Origin: Lucifuga dentata | Taxonomy: Eukaryota; Chordata; Actinopteri; Ophidiiformes; Bythitidae | Assembly (NCBI GenBank): GCA_014773175.1 | Contig: VXCM01000482.1 | Coordinates: forward strand, 1 to 64,000 | Direction: 5' to 3' | DNA length: 64,000 nucleotides | Translations under genes and position numbers: made by a program | In this document: piece by piece, positions 38,150 through 48,836 of the stretch | Layout: every line of letters begins with the position of its first letter | Numbering within the stretch: the first letter of the stretch is position 1 | The notes under the pieces: generated by a model | What the model saw: only the letters and a program-made list of their open reading frames with translations | What the model was told of the DNA's origin: nothing | Databases searched by the model: none

Positions 38150-38485
38150 GTTACGTAATTTTAGTGTTTAAGCGCAATAAAAAGTGAATGTATGTCTCTA
38201 CCAGGAGACCTGAGACCTGAAAGAAGATCTGCATTTACCAAAAAATTTAAACGACTGTGACTTCATAAGGCTGCATAACCATTAGCAGACGAAACATCTA
38301 TTTTTAAGGAGGGTGTATTGCTTGAATATTTGATTTTGAAAGATTAAGAGATTTTGCAAAATACCAGGAAAGCTGAAATACAGTTTTATCCTTTGGAAAA
38401 TGATTGTCAGTAACATAATGTGTATGAAAATTGAATATATTAGGCTCAAACATGCAAAATGGCCGGTATGGCCCTTCAAAGTATC
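38150..38485 (-). repeat. Dispersed repeat family, copy C (inverted relative to B)
   Basis: The reverse complement of 38282-38485 matches copy B over the segment GCCATTTTGCATGTTTGAGC onward and matches copy A over CTTAATCTTTCAAAATCAAA. The match to A appears to continue weakly to about 38150. B and C therefore form an inverted pair in intron 5, about 260-400 bp apart, just upstream of exon 6. Confidence 0.6.
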
Positions 38486-38697
38486 TTGTGCATCATTTAG
38501 CTGAAATGCCGATAAAGCCCAAAGCTTTTAAAATGCTCCATGGTTGTTGGTGTGATAATTGCTGTTGATGTCAAGAACGAGAATGTCAGTACCAGTTTAG
38601 TGAGAAAATATTTTGGGTGGAACTGTGGAGATTCTTGCCTTTTTTTCTTGAATACCATTAAAATCTGCAACGGTTTTTACTTTCTCCTGGTCTTCAG

Positions 38698-38883
38698 GAT
38701 GGTTTCACTCCTCTGGCCGTGGCGTTGCAGCAGGGCCATGACCAGGTGGTCTCCCTCCTACTGGAAAATGACACTAAAGGGAAGGTCCGCCTCCCAGCAC
38801 TGCACATCGCCGCTCGGAAGGACGACACCAAAGCCGCTGCCCTCCTCCTCCAGAATGACCATAATGCTGATGTGGAGTCTAAG
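38698..38883 (+). CDS. ank3: ank3 exon 6, ankyrin repeats 5-6 (residues 174-235)
   Basis: A 186-nt exon encoding [40 protein letters not shown] and [20 protein letters not shown] plus SK. Repeat 5 is shortened before the [17 protein letters not shown] of repeat 6, exactly as in other vertebrate ankyrins, so this is not a deletion. Acceptor GTCTTCAG, donor GTACAC, phase 0. Repeats 5-6 close the first sub-stack of the solenoid. Confidence 0.96.
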
Positions 38884-39137
38884 GTACACTTTCCATCAGG
38901 AGTTTCTGTCAGAGAGGAAGTGTTTGTGTTAAGTTTTATTCTCTTCTTGTCATTTCCTGTCATTGTGTTATATATATATTTTGTGAACTTGATGGTGCTG
39001 ATTTATATAGGCATATACTGTATAATAATAAAAGTAATCTCATCTTTACAATGGATTTGAGCAAATAACAACTTTCCATAGCTGGTCAGCTAGTCAAAGC
39101 ATAATGCAGATATGTTTACCGCATATCTGCCAGAGTA

Positions 39138-39456
39138 GAGGCCGACCGATATGGGCAGGCTGATATTATTGACCGATATTTGCTTATCAGATATACCAGT
39201 ATCAGCATTTGTGGTGGCAGATACACAAAGAAAAATTGCAGTACAGAAGTGTTTTCCAGGCTGCACTTTTATGTTATATCCCCTGTAAATATCTGAATTT
39301 AATGTTCAAAATTTGCTGTCTTATCTCCATTTAAGCAGTTGTCACAGCTCTGTAATAATTAAATTTGAGGGATCTTTTCCAAAAAATAATTTGTTGTATG
39401 TGTTTAGAAAACAATCCAATATTTTACAATCAGATGGTGATATCAGTATCGGCCTG
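39138..39456. repeat. Putative DNA element with AGGCCGAYCGATAT-like inverted ends
   Basis: Starts with AGGCCGACCGATATG and ends with GATATCAGTATCGGCCT, whose reverse complement is AGGCCGATACTGATATC. Internal sequence repeats CCGATAT and ATATACCAGTATCAGC motifs. The imperfect inverted ends and about 320-bp length fit a non-autonomous DNA transposon in intron 6. Confidence 0.5.
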
Positions 39457-39753
39457 AAAGAGAATCAGTCAGGATTGTGTTTAGAACAAACAACAACTGT
39501 AAGGAGTAAGAGGCAGAGTTATACCATCCAGTTGTGTGTACCTTTAGTTTTGGTTATTTTCATTACTTCTGGCTACATTTCCATATGTTCATCTTACAGC
39601 TTGATGCAGCCATGGTGTTGTGTTGCTCTTGTTGTAGTTGTGGTGCACTAACCACTCCATTCTCTCCTCCTCTGCCTCCTCTTCCTTCTCCTCCTTCCTC
39701 TCTTCATTCCTTTCTCCTGCCCAATTGCTCCCCTTTTTCCTTTTACCTTCTAG

Positions 39754-39777
39754 ATGATGGTGAATAGAACAACAGAG
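39754..39777 (+). CDS. ank3: ank3 microexon 7, MMVNRTTE (residues 236-243)
   Basis: A 24-nt in-frame microexon between TTTTACCTTCTAG and a GTACAA donor, encoding MMVNRTTE. The identical octapeptide occurs between repeats 6 and 7 in canonical vertebrate ankyrin-1 and ankyrin-B, and is absent from the ankyrin-G form I recall as standard. Its exact conservation here makes it a real, probably alternatively spliced, exon. Both ends are phase 0, so inclusion adds eight residues to the inter-repeat loop without a frame change. A CT-rich pyrimidine tract precedes it, and a TCTCC repeat (39790-39820) follows 12 nt after the donor. Confidence 0.88.
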
Positions 39778-39789
39778 GTACAACTTTTT

Positions 39790-39820
39790 CTCCTCTCCTC
39801 TCCTCTCCTCTCCTCTCCTC
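39790..39820. repeat. (TCTCC)n repeat directly after microexon 7
   Basis: About six CTCCT units starting 12 nt downstream of the microexon donor. Pyrimidine-rich elements this close to a microexon are candidate sites for PTB-type splicing regulators. Confidence 0.85.
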
Positions 39821-41251
39821 ATTGTTCACTCATGGTCACCATTGTAAGCCAAAGCCTTCTGCCTTCCAGGCATAAATGCTAAATACAAGCATGAATGCTT
39901 TTGCTGCTGGCAGTGCCTCACCTGTGTCCCTGCTCTGTGAGCCCACATTGCATTCTGACTTTGTTTTGTTTGTATCCAGTGTCTTGCTACCATTAATTAC
40001 ATATTCGGATACCTTAGGCACACACATTAATTGGTCCTGACCTAGCCCAAGCTCTCCAAGAAGACAAAGAAGAACTCACTAAAAGACCTTAGAATTTAAG
40101 GAAAATTTAAGGAAAAAACCTCAGGAGAGCCATTTCAGTCAGAGATCCTCTCAAACTGGCAGGTTATAAAGAGAACTGCAAAAAAGAAGTAACCGTGGGA
40201 GAAGACATGGAATACAGCAATCTAATCTAGAAAGAGGTTCTCAAACCCACAAAGCGAAAGTAAAAATACATCTAAGTGATAATTACTGTACAGTCACGTA
40301 ACACAAACAACAGCAAACAAACATAACAGGATGACATAAGCTTTGCCAGTTTCAGTTTGTTTACATTTTATTCCCCTTACAGAATATTTGTGACATTTGC
40401 TTGCAGAAAATAATAGGTTTGATCCTTGCACTGCTTGAATGATTGCTAGTTATGAGAATTTTCATTTCATTTCACTTACTATATTCATTGTAAGTCGGTT
40501 AACAGCATAGGCCAAAATAATAGATCTCATTTAATTGGAATTTTAACAAATATTTAACCAAAACTATATTAATATCCCATAAAGATAATGTTAAGTATTG
40601 CCATTGTGCCAGTAAATGATTTTAGGTTTGAATACTTCAAGAAGACTAATACTTCATTACTTGTGACTTGTGTCTTGTCACTTGGACTAAATGCCAGTCA
40701 TTTTGCACAGAACCAAGCTGTGTTTATCTTGATGTCTATTAGTCAGGCCATCAAACAGCTTCTTTCTTCAGGCTTAGATTGTCACTTTAAAGCTACATTT
40801 CCTTTCACTAATGCAGATGCATGCTGAGCTGCATGTCTGCTTTAAAATATCATTCCTGTCAGATGAAAGCATATTACCAATGGTTATGAATGGCTTTAAC
40901 CAGTCTCAGATTCATTACATTTTATGCCAAAAAATCAGTTTAATAAAATACCTGCACACATACACACACAGTAACACTATGAACTGGAGTTTTCTTTTGA
41001 CAGGAGTGAATAATGCTTGTTTGCTTATGTACTATATGCACTCCAGATCTGGACAAAGTTATGTTGGGGTGCACAAATGCTGCTTAGCGTTGGTCTGCTC
41101 TTGGTCTGTAAACTACATTTGGCTCAGTTTTGCACTGACAACTGCTACATAACGTTCCATTTTAATATGCTCAGGAAGCAGGTTATGCTTCTTTTTCTCT
41201 AACTGTCTGTCTCTCTCTGTCTGTCTTTTTCTCCGATTGTCCCCCTCCCAG

Positions 41252-41350
41252 AGTGGTTTCACCCCGCTCCATATTGCAGCGCACTATGGCAACATCAATG
41301 TAGCAACACTCCTGCTCAACAGAGGGGCAGCTGTGGACTTCAAGGCAAGG
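41252..41350 (+). CDS. ank3: ank3 exon 8, ankyrin repeat 7 (residues 244-276)
   Basis: Encodes [20 protein letters not shown] then [13 protein letters not shown]. Mammalian ankyrin-G has VDFTAR. Acceptor CCCCCTCCCAG, donor GTAGGT, phase 0. A 20-unit CA repeat starts about 46 nt into the intron. Intron 7 (39778-41251) has no other feature I can support. Confidence 0.96.
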
Positions 41351-41393
41351 GTAGGTGCTACCTTCAAAGCATTTTTCTCTGTCATAGTCATGA

Positions 41394-41395
<2 letters not shown>

Positions 41396-41439
<44 letters not shown>
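41396..41439. repeat. (CA)n microsatellite in intron 8
   Basis: Pure CA run close to the exon 8 donor. Confidence 0.9.
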
Positions 41440-41441
<2 letters not shown>

Positions 41442-42319
41442 ATTTGAAGTGGGTGCAGCAAACACTCCAGGACGGCTGTTAGAGGGCACTGTGATACGGT
41501 AGGTGCTGGTGTGTGCATGTGTGTATTCGTGCGCATGTGTCATTGTGCAAGAATGTTAGACTGAGACATGTTATTCTACAGCTGCCCTTGTCACTCTTAT
41601 GGACAGGAAAAAATACAATGGCTGTGTCCTATATGGTCCTATACATTGCAGGGATGGATTCTAGGTGTGAAGTTGCATGTGTGTATGTGGGTGGGAGACT
41701 GGATGTACACACACGTTTTTATGAAAGTATGTGAATGTGTTGAATCCATGCTCATATCATAAGCTTAAAAACAGGACCACACAGGAGAGAGAGGGGGGAA
41801 TACAAAGTTGGAAGACATAACTCCACAAATTCAGCTACACAGTGCAAAAGTGTCCCACTAAAACTGTCCTACTTAGGAAAAAAGAAAGGGATCACACACA
41901 ACTACACACATTCCGCCAATCTGTCAGGACATGGAGATACATGGAAAACCAAGAAATGAAAAAATGTAAAAGTTGTACTAGAACATTGCACAGCAGAAGT
42001 GCCTGAGACATTTTGCCTGTAGAGGGAGATATTGAGCCATTTTCCTCTTTCCGTCTTTCCCCCACATAAACGATTCATATTAAAAAGTGGCATATACGGA
42101 CAGGTTGTTTGAAATGCTTTGTGCAGCTTCATTACAACACTGTCATGAACTGTCATTGAGTGACATGTCTGCCCAACAGAGAGAGTGAAATGTCAACACA
42201 GTTAAATATTATTAAAACTACTACAGCTTAAACTGGCTGCAAAACATCAGAATCACTCGACACTCTGAAAATATGAGTTATGATGTTTTGTCATCAGTGG
42301 CTTTTTATTTTCTTAACAG

Positions 42320-42418
42320 AATGACATAACACCGTTGCACGTAGCATCCAAACGTGGGAACAGCAACATGGTGCGACTGCTCTTGGAGAGAGGGGCCAAA
42401 ATAGATGGACGGACCAAG
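42320..42418 (+). CDS. ank3: ank3 exon 9, ankyrin repeat 8 (residues 277-309)
   Basis: Encodes [20 protein letters not shown] then [13 protein letters not shown]. The [14 protein letters not shown] opening is shared with mammalian ankyrin-G (ankyrin-B has [14 protein letters not shown]). Acceptor TCTTAACAG, donor GTATGT, phase 0. Intron 8 otherwise holds only unique sequence. Confidence 0.96.
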
Positions 42419-42726
42419 GTATGTGCACACGTGTTGGGCTGACTTGTGGGGTCAAATTTCTGTATTTCCCTTCCAGCACTTATCTTCCTTGTATCTCTAA
42501 AATGTCAAAAACAGCTTGTTTAATTAGTATGAATGCAATCAATTCAGTTCCTCTGATCAGGTCTGAAAAGTTTTTCATTGGTTCAAGGGTTTATTTTGAA
42601 CATGAAAAAGTTTTAAATCTGACTGAAAACTCACAATAGGAAAATCCAGATGGATTAAAAAAAAACATTTTTGAGCAAACCCTCATTGTTCATTGTTTAT
42701 TTTAGTTGCTTTGAGAAAGTCTGACA

Positions 42727-42857
42727 CATAATTAGCAGCTTATTTGCATTTTCCCTTTTTTTTTTTTCACATTCTGTTACTGGAGCTGTCCNCATAATTA
42801 GCAGCTTATTTGCATTTTCCCTTTTTTTTTTTTCACATTCTGTTACTGGAGCTGTCC
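42727..42857. repeat. False tandem duplication around an N (65 bp x2)
   Basis: 42727-42791 and 42793-42857 are identical, separated by one N at 42792. Each copy contains the same poly-T tract. Probable unmerged contig ends. Confidence 0.85.
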
Positions 42858-43079
42858 GTGAGCAGTAGTGTAAACTGCTGTAGAGAAGTGTTTTCTTCGA
42901 GCCGGAAGCAACAACTTTTAGGTGCATAGAGATGTTAAATCTGTTATAATCAGTTTAGACCAATTTGATCTTTAAAATACTTTTTTTAAGGAAAAATTGG
43001 TAAAACCAAAAACATTAAACTTTAACAATAAAATCCTTTAAATGAAATGAAATCATGAATATGAAATCATGAATATCCT

Positions 43080-43278
43080 ATTGCTTGGATTCCTGCTGCT
43101 ATTGTGCTGCTGTGTCAAATTGAATTTCCCCTATGGGGGATTAATAAAGGTACATCTTATCTTATCTTAGCTTAGCTTATCTTAGTTTAGTTTAGTTTAG
43201 TTTAGCTTAGGTTAGCTTAGCTTAGCTTAGCTTAGTTTATCTTAGCTTATCTTAGCTTAGCTTATTTTATCTTATCTT
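43080..43278 (+). repeat. Retroelement 3' tail followed by (CTTAT/CTTAG)n
   Basis: AATTTCCCCTATGGGGGATT followed by AATAAAGG is a common teleost LINE/SINE 3' end. It is followed directly by about 24 variable pentamers (CTTAT, CTTAG, TTTAG) to 43278. The insertion is in intron 9 on the same strand as ank3 and carries an AATAAA. Confidence 0.6.
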
Positions 43279-43476
43279 CAAAATCATCCACCAGGATGTG
43301 TATCAGCTTGAATACAGGATCACCTTCACTAGCTTGTCTTTTACATCTGCAGTGAGGACTTTAGTGCCTTGTTCAACTGTCAGTAGCTTATGTGTTTACT
43401 TTTTGTTACTCTTTGTGCTTGAATGGTGCTATAATAAACTTGCTGTGCCTTATTGTTTTTATTTTTGTTTTCTTAG

Positions 43477-43575
43477 GATGGTCTGACTCCTCTCCACTGT
43501 GGAGCCAGGAGTGGCCATGAGCAGGTTGTGGAGATGCTGCTGGACCGAGGAGCTCCGATACTGTCTAAGACCAAG
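43477..43575 (+). CDS. ank3: ank3 exon 10, ankyrin repeat 9 (residues 310-342)
   Basis: Encodes [20 protein letters not shown] then [31 protein letters not shown] is an ankyrin-G-specific stretch (ankyrin-B has HCAARSGHDQVVELLLER). Acceptor TTTTCTTAG, donor GTACAC, phase 0; a TC microsatellite begins 13 nt into the intron. Confidence 0.97.
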
Positions 43576-43587
43576 GTACACCTTCAG

Positions 43588-43588
<1 letters not shown>

Positions 43589-43627
<39 letters not shown>
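43589..43627. repeat. (TC)n microsatellite after exon 10
   Basis: Pure TC run beginning 14 nt after the exon 10 donor. Confidence 0.9.
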
Positions 43628-43630
<3 letters not shown>

Positions 43631-43856
43631 CCCCCCTTCTGTTCTTTCTCACTGTCTCTGTTTCTTCTCCTTTCATATCCCTTATATACTGTACTTCATG
43701 TCTTTCTCAAAACAACACTTAACAGCTGCTCCTTACAGACTGGTCTGTCTCCTGGTAAACACATTCACTGTGCATCATCCTTAAACTATGTATCTCTGCT
43801 TCTCTGTCTGTCAAGTCTTTTTTTATGCTCTGTTTTTGTTTTCTGCTTCCTTCCAG

Positions 43857-44054
43857 AATGGTTTGTCCCCCCTCCATATGGCAACACAGGGTGACCATCT
43901 TAACTGTGTCCAGCTGCTGCTGCACCACGAGGTCCCCGTGGACGACGTCACCAATGACTACCTGACGGCGCTGCATGTAGCCGCCCACTGTGGGCACTAC
44001 AAGGTGGCAAAGGTCATCGTGGACAAAAAGGCCAACCCCAACGCCAAGGCACTG
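43857..44054 (+). CDS. ank3: ank3 exon 11, ankyrin repeats 10-11 (residues 343-408)
   Basis: A 198-nt double-repeat exon: [20 protein letters not shown], then [20 protein letters not shown] and [35 protein letters not shown] is diagnostic for ankyrin-G. The repeat boundary [15 protein letters not shown] is fused within one exon, as in mammals. Acceptor CTTCCTTCCAG, donor GTGAGG, phase 0. Repeats 7-14 contribute to neurofascin/L1CAM-type binding in ankyrin structures. Confidence 0.97.
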
Positions 44055-44993
44055 GTGAGGAACAAGGGTGGGAGGAGAGAGAAAATGACAGAAATGTGCT
44101 GGTAGACAGAAAGAGAGATGTGGGTTGGAGTAGACAGACACTTTGTCTTCTGTAGCTTGAATTTTTTTTATATGGAAACAAGGGAGAGGAATTGTTAATC
44201 CATCTGTTCAGGGTGGGTATGATTATTGTAAGGTTGAATCAAATGCCTGTCATGAAGGACAGAAAGGCATGTTTTGAGAAATAAAAGTAGACAGGGAAGA
44301 AAGGGGATGAAGGTAGAGGGGGATTTCTTTCATTCTTTCCTTCCTTCCTTCCTATACTTCCTTGCTTTTCATTTATTTCAGGCTTATGAGCAAATTAATG
44401 GACATGAATGTAGAAAAGAAGGAAGAGCAGAAAGAGAAAATGAAGGAAATTAATGAAGGAAACAGACAAGGAGTCAAAAAGTGAGTTTGTAGTCCCGGCC
44501 ACTATCTTGGCATAAGACAACTACCTTTGTTCTGTAATGGGAGCAGTCTGGGTGTGGTTAGAGCGCTGGGACTTTATGGCAAGAGGAAAAGAGAAAAAAA
44601 GGAGAGAAAAGAGGGGGAGGACAAAGAGAATAAAATGAAGTCATAGGACGGAGGCAGAAACCTCAAAGCCAAGGGAGTAAGGGAGGGAGTATGTGTGTAT
44701 GTGTTGGAGAGACGGAGGAGAGTGAATTGTAAAGAGAAGTATCTATTTCAGCGCAACAGACTTTTTTTTTTTTTACCGTTGAGTCGACTCTTTCCACACA
44801 CGCTTGTCTGGTTTGTAGGCTGAAAGAATGAAAGGGAAAAACGATAACCCTTTGCGTTGTATCGTATTTTCCATCCAGACTTCCAGCTTTGTCTTTCACC
44901 AGCTTCGCAAGACCAGTGAAGCCACACAGAGTGTTTTAGAACTATTTTTATACTTTACAACAAACATTTTTCTGATTATTTCCTGTTTCCTAG

Positions 44994-45092
44994 AATGGTT
45001 TCACTCCCCTGCACATTGCATGTAAGAAGAACAGAGTCAAGGTGATGGAGCTACTTTTGAAGCATGGAGCATCTATACAAGCTGTCACTGAG
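44994..45092 (+). CDS. ank3: ank3 exon 12, ankyrin repeat 12 (residues 409-441)
   Basis: Encodes [20 protein letters not shown] then [13 protein letters not shown], nearly identical to mammalian ankyrin-G. Acceptor CTGTTTCCTAG, donor GTACGT immediately followed by a TG microsatellite. Phase 0. Intron 11 (44055-44993) is purine-rich on the plus strand and holds no other feature. Confidence 0.96.
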
Positions 45093-45098
45093 GTACGT

Positions 45099-45135
<37 letters not shown>

Positions 45136-45877
45136 TGTCTGTCTGTCTTGCAATACTACAGCTTGCAGCAGCAAAAACGGGGTGAAATATTTTGTTTATG
45201 TTCACTTTGTGAACTAGGAGCATCACAGGAGAACGTGAGAAATCAAAGAGCCATAAACTCTAAATGAACGATGCAGCCAAAGATTTTCTGTCTGTGTAAT
45301 GTTCCATCTGTTAAATTTGTTTCTAACCTGAGTGATAATCAATATTCTCACATAAAATATAGCACTTACTAACTCATGATTTCAGCAAACCAGCATATTT
45401 TAAAGGTACAGTATGCTTTTTCTGCAAAAATCTGAGTGCAAATCAGTAACTCGTGGACTAATCATCTATCTGTTGTCCTGGGTGCAGCAACAAATCGTTT
45501 TTTGGATGTTGCACCTAAAATAAACCAGGAGCTTTTTAACAATAAATCAAGTGCTCCATGTACACACCACCAACCAAACTTCTTATGCCATAATTTGCGA
45601 TGTTTCAGGGCTGGAAGTATCCTGATTACTTTTGAGTTCCTCAGTTCAGTTCATGTTACAGTCATGAGATGTTTATGTCTTTCAAGATGGTGGTTTTGGT
45701 TTGTAAGTGAATTTTACGATATTGCTGTATTAATAAGTATCAAAAGATATGTACTGAAAAGACTCACAAGGGTAAATAACCGTAATAAAATCAGAAAAGA
45801 CAATTTATCAGGTGGTTATTCAAGTACTCATTACCACTTTTTTTTAGATTCATTTTCATTATTTTTCCTCTCATCAG

Positions 45878-45976
45878 TCTGGTCTGACTCCAATCCACGT
45901 TGCGGCATTTATGGGACACGAAAACATTGTCCACCAGCTAATCAACCACGGGGCTTCACCAAACACAAGCAACGTG
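45878..45976 (+). CDS. ank3: ank3 exon 13, ankyrin repeat 13 (residues 442-474)
   Basis: Encodes [20 protein letters not shown] then [13 protein letters not shown]. The [11 protein letters not shown] signature is conserved in all vertebrate ankyrins at this repeat. Acceptor CCTCTCATCAG, donor GTGAGT, phase 0. Confidence 0.96.
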
Positions 45977-46760
45977 GTGAGTACAGGAAGTTGCTTTTTG
46001 TGTTTCTTGTTGCATTCGGTGTTGGTGGAATTATTAGCATCACTGTCCATCCTCAAAGACAATGTGAATGGCATTTCTATAGTGCTGCACTTCCATAATG
46101 TTACTCCCAGTTTTGCCTCGTGAATTATTTCAAAGCTGAGATGAAGTTTGCATTTTTAATGCAAAAAGCGAAGGAAAACATCCAGCTTCATCTTGTCCAT
46201 CAAGACACTGGTGTAAGATCTGTAATCATACTGTAATCTCCTAAACTACAGGGAAGGAGAGAGAAATAAATAATAAAAAAAAAAAAGATTAAAGGGGAAA
46301 AGAAGAGAAAGACAAAACTTAGAGTAATAAAGAACAGAGGGGGGGAAGAGAGAAAAGAGGGGGAAGAGTACTGTGCAATCAAGTTTTCAACCCCAAGTTT
46401 TTGGTCGCCCACGCGTGTCTGTGGCTAGGTTACCGTAGAAACAGGCCATTACAGGACGTCATTATGGTGAGTTGGGCTGGGCGAGCAAGGGGGTGTCTCT
46501 TTATTTCTCTCCTTCTCAGTACATCAGTCCATCGTGGGAAAGAGAATGAGAAGTAGTGTTCAGGTGAGGGTGGTGCCACTGCACAGCCTTCAAAACTTTG
46601 TGTGGGGTNTGGATGGATGGATTTAGAGCAAGACAGAAAAAGTTTGCAGAACAGAAGAGAAAAAGCAATAACAATAAGTAATATTTTGGATTGACAAGCA
46701 TATTTGTGTGTGTGCGCGCGCGCACGCGTGTGTGTGTGTGTGTGTGTGTGTCTGTTACAG

Positions 46761-46859
46761 CGGGGAGAGACAGCGCTCCACATGGCTACGAGGGCAGGAC
46801 AGTCAAACGTCGTGCGACATCTGGTCCAGAATGGCGCACAAGTCGATGCCAAGGCAAAG
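46761..46859 (+). CDS. ank3: ank3 exon 14, ankyrin repeat 14 (residues 475-507)
   Basis: Encodes [20 protein letters not shown] then [13 protein letters not shown]. Mammals have HMAARSGQ. The acceptor (TCTGTTACAG) has a TG microsatellite (46704-46752) in place of a long pyrimidine tract. The donor is GTAGAT; phase 0. TG tracts just upstream of acceptors can bind TDP-43 or CELF proteins, so usage of this exon may be sensitive to repeat length. Confidence 0.96.
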
Positions 46860-47100
46860 GTAGATGATGTTAGTGTGCATGTGTTTGTGTGTAGCCCAGC
46901 AACTAAATATGTGCTTTGTGGGTGTGTGGTTGTGTCATTGCATGCATCTAATTACTGAGCAGTGACACAGCCAATGCTAATTTCCATTTGAGGGCTTATC
47001 TTCTGTTTACATTGATGAAACTTCAACTATGCATCAACTGTGCAGCTTTGAGTGCAAATATCTAAAGCAGTAGTGTTTCTTTTTTGGTTGTCGTTGCCAG

Positions 47101-47298
47101 GATGACCAGACCCCACTGCATATCGCAAGTCGTCTCGGTAAGCAAGACATTGTCCACCAACTGCTGGCCAATGGAGCATGCCCAGACTCCACAACCAGCT
47201 CCGGATACACACCTTTACACCTGGCCGCCAGGGAGGGACACAGAGATGTGGCTACAGCACTGCTGGACCAAGGAACCAGTTTGGGCATCACTACTAAG
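47101..47298 (+). CDS. ank3: ank3 exon 15, ankyrin repeats 15-16 (residues 508-573)
   Basis: A 198-nt double exon: DDQTPLHIASRLGKQDIVHQ, then ACPDSTTSSGYTPLHLAARE and GHRDVATALLDQGTSLGITT plus K. Acceptor GTCGTTGCCAG, donor GTAAAA, phase 0. The intron from exon 14 is only 241 bp, the shortest between repeat exons apart from 50737-50837 and 50937-51092. Confidence 0.96.
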
Positions 47299-48380
47299 GT
47301 AAAAACGCCCATTTGATTCTTCATTACTGGTGCTTTTGGTCTCCCCCTAAGCTGGGAATGGCATTTGGCATTGAAAACTCAAGAAAACAACAATTGAAAG
47401 GACAAAAAGTGCAATTTTTATTGCACAACTACATAAAATAATCACATCCAGAAGTGTAATAGAGTTAATTACAGTGACAGTATGGAGTTACTCAACAATT
47501 ACTTCATTATCTTTGGCTTTCAGAATGCTAGTTAGAGCTCATAATTTCTCCTTTGGAACAAAAACTCACAGCCTCTTGGAATTTTAAGACATTCCCAATC
47601 CCAATTGCAGGTCATTATCCCTGAAGGGTGGTAAGGGGTGATAACAGAGACTTAAAGGAGTTAAGTCTCATCAGTGTTGTTGGTATTCCTATTGATCACC
47701 AGTAGAGGTCAGCAAAGGTCATAGAATATTGTGCTTTATCAACCTTTTGATGAAGCACGATATAGGGAATTTGGAACAGTTACACAACATTATAGTATGT
47801 ATAATGTTGTGTGGGATGGATGTTTAACAGAACATCCATTGTTTTAGTAAATGGATGCAGCTGTGAGTCACATAATATTTTTTATGTATTCAGCCAAGAT
47901 ACATGCATGGTATATATCCTAACCTTTCATTCATCCCTTGTGTGGATATTATGGATACATAGTAATTCAGAGCCTCAGACCAGAAAACCACTCTGTTGGG
48001 TCTATCTGGAGAGGGTTGTCTGTGGTTATGTTGCCTCACAGAAGAAGAATCTGATGTAAGACTTCTTTCCACACCCCAGGCTCCCATTGTGTTACATCAT
48101 TCTTTGAGTGCAAAGCAATTTCCTCTGTTTTACTGACATAATCCTCCAAATTTGTGGAGCAGTAATGTGTAGAAAATAACTAATGTGAGAAATGAGGAAA
48201 AGAACACAGCATTGTTATATAGTAATTAATAATAACTGACTAATGAGTGTTTACTTTTACAACTGAAATGCTAGCAGCAGTAATTGAAATAATGATAGTA
48301 TTTAAACAACAATAGTATCGCTCAGAAGAGAGTTTGTGTTATACTTTAAAAAATTATTTTCTCGTGTTGCATCTTTCCAG

Positions 48381-48479
48381 AAGGGCTTCACTCCTTTGCA
48401 TGTAGCTGCAAAGTATGGGAAGTTAGAGGTAGCCAACCTGCTGCTGCAGAAGAATGCCCCACCAGATGCTGCAGGGAAG
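48381..48479 (+). CDS. ank3: ank3 exon 16, ankyrin repeat 17 (residues 574-606)
   Basis: Encodes [20 protein letters not shown] then [13 protein letters not shown]; the first 20 residues are identical to mammalian ankyrin-G. Acceptor CATCTTTCCAG, donor GTAAGT followed by CA repeats. Phase 0. Intron 15 (47299-48380) has no supported feature. Confidence 0.97.
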
Positions 48480-48803
48480 GTAAGTCCCACAGACACACAC
48501 ACACAGAGCACAACCATATGTCTGTATTGTGCAGATGGAATTAATTATCAAAGTGGTTGTCAGCACAAAGTTATTTTGTATGAATCACGTCTTTCCTCAT
48601 CTTATTTCTTTGTAGTCACAACAACAGGCTGAGCAGCTTCTTCTCCTCCCCTGAGATAGATTTCATTATAATTATTACAATTATGAGTTTTGATATGTAT
48701 ATACAAAACACAGCCTGAAGTGGAGATGAACACAATGTTTGTTGTAAAACATTTTATATAAATAATGTTTGTCAGTGAGAGAGGGATAGTGTGATTGTGC
48801 ATA

Positions 48804-48836
<33 letters not shown>

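Noticed and set aside
41380..41440. CRISPR-like regular repeats
   Set aside because: All regular arrays here are dinucleotide or pentanucleotide microsatellites in a vertebrate genome, without spacers.
43719..44141. 140-residue minus-strand open frame
   Set aside because: Antisense shadow of ank3 exon 11, where GC-rich codons leave the reverse frame open.
45436..46098. 220-residue plus-strand open frame
   Set aside because: Covers exon 13 in the wrong frame plus intron; the correct frame gives a standard ankyrin repeat.
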